Source: Foetidibacter luteolus
GTDB lineage: Bacteria > Bacteroidota > Bacteroidia > Chitinophagales > Chitinophagaceae
DNA length: 64,000 bases
Direction: 5' to 3'
Assembly: GCF_009650435.1 (NCBI RefSeq)
Contig: NZ_VVIP01000095.1
Span: 1-64,000, forward strand
Shown here piece after piece: positions 63,483 through 64,000 of this stretch; position 1 is the first letter of the stretch, and the number at the start of each line of letters is the position of its first letter. Position numbers and translations under genes: made by a program. The notes under the pieces were generated by a model that was given only the letters and a program-made list of their open reading frames with translations, did not search any database and had not been told where the DNA came from.

Positions 63483-64000
63483 TTACTTCTTTTTGTTTTC
63501 ATCCCTAAACAGCAGTGGGGCAAAATCGAAAGCGCCAAAAACGGTAACGCTGCTGCCGGGCAAATTGGCATCCGGCGCTATGGGCGTAAACACATTGGGC
63601 GCAGCCTGACCGGAAACTTTATCGTACTGAAAACCAACTTTTATCATGTCGTAAAACACCAGCTTTGTTTGCAGGCTAAACAATTGCAGGGAGTTTTCGG
63701 CAAAGGGGTCCTGCAGGCGGTTGGTAAAGCCAATATCTATACCCGTGCGATAGGTATCTTTTTGGTCGGCCGAATACTGCTTATTATAAAGCGTAAGGTT
63801 AGCGCCGTAGTCAAAGCTGCCTTTTGCATCGCCGGAAGGAACTAATCCGCCTACCATGCCGCCAACAGTAAACTGCCATTGTTTATTATCAAGAATCTGT
63901 ATTTCAGTGGCGGAATTTATGCGGGTTCGCAGGCTATCTGTATCCTTGCGGTAATCCAGTTCCGCATCCAGTTGAAAGAGCTTTAAACTGCCCATATTCT
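63483..64000 (-). CDS. Unknown protein, 5' end outside the window
   Basis: The open frame continues to the window edge without a stop, so the first ATG in view (63995) need not be the true start. The visible 170 residues are beta-rich (FTVGGMVGGLVPSGD, FDYGANLTLYNKQYSAD, LQTKLVFYDMIKVGFQYDKV). The stop lies 3 nt before the start of the eCIS-type gene at 63479, so both are very likely in one operon. I do not recognise a family. Confidence 0.65.
   Translation of the reverse strand, partial: NMGSLKLFQLDAELDYRKDTDSLRTRINSATEIQILDNKQWQFTVGGMVGGLVPSGDAKGSFDYGANLTLYNKQYSADQKDTYRTGIDIGFTNRLQDPFAENSLQLFSLQTKLVFYDMIKVGFQYDKVSGQAAPNVFTPIAPDANLPGSSVTVFGAFDFAPLLFRDENKKK

Noticed and set aside
62616..63845. 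A long open frame of 409 codons on the plus strand
   Set aside because: It is antisense to two minus-strand genes with recognisable features (eCIS-type leader, OmpA-like domain), has no family pattern of its own, and reads as a composition shadow.
1..64000. tRNA, rRNA and known riboswitches
   Set aside because: I looked through the gaps between genes on both strands and saw no cloverleaf with a TTC-loop pattern or a known riboswitch core. A covariance-model scan would settle this.

Overview
The window comes from a Bacteroidota chromosome, most likely family Chitinophagaceae or a close relative. Evidence for this is a SusC/SusD pair, a type IX secretion (Por) sorting domain, large stand-alone FtsX/MacB-type permeases, TPR histidine kinases, a long-form IspH, and the absence of clear Shine-Dalgarno signals. 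There are about 47 protein genes. I found no rRNA, tRNA or CRISPR array.

Layout. 1-981: a DDE transposase cut by the window edge and split by a frameshift. 1097-3738: housekeeping genes (purU, ispH, a DCC-family protein). 4078-11864: a stress or dormancy island with a baeRF3-like protein, a tandem universal stress protein, PEP synthase, a PPOX/NimA-like flavoprotein, a zinc alcohol dehydrogenase, an HdeD-like membrane protein and a small unknown protein, closed by a perfect 18-bp hairpin terminator. 11932-16737: yebC, an APC permease, a glutamate/dicarboxylate symporter and DedA. 17026-30257: a minus-strand amine, GABA or amino acid catabolism locus (amidohydrolase, two class III aminotransferases, GNAT, NhaC-type antiporter, two aldehyde dehydrogenases, flavin amine oxidase). 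It is interrupted by an AT-rich OmpA-domain gene and followed by a SusD/SusC uptake pair (30363-35031). 36437-42531: two paralogous permeases flanking an RDD protein. 42869-46638: a P1 peptidase, small membrane proteins (one with a twin CX3C tail) and an FkbM-like methyltransferase. 46908-51120: two adjacent TPR histidine kinases. 51501-57783: an HPF-like protein, msrA, two exported surface proteins, an acyltransferase and a GH43-like enzyme. 57806-61417: a fusion of metallophosphoesterase, kinase-like region and outer-membrane barrel. 61968-64000: a protein with the leader typical of genes linked to extracellular contractile injection systems (eCIS), plus a partial neighbour.

The strongest observations are these. 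(1) The two adjacent TPR kinases have complementary defects: one keeps the phospho-acceptor His but has a degraded ATPase domain, and the other has an intact ATPase domain but Asn in place of His. (2) The 57806-61417 protein carries a Fam20/HipA-like signature between an exported phosphoesterase and an outer-membrane barrel. (3) The eCIS-type leader is joined to an OmpA-like domain and a glycine-rich hydrophobic tail. (4) The intergenic regions are full of several families of interspersed, partly palindromic repeats. Copies of two repeats lie directly against the 5' end of susD and appear to have reshaped its start.
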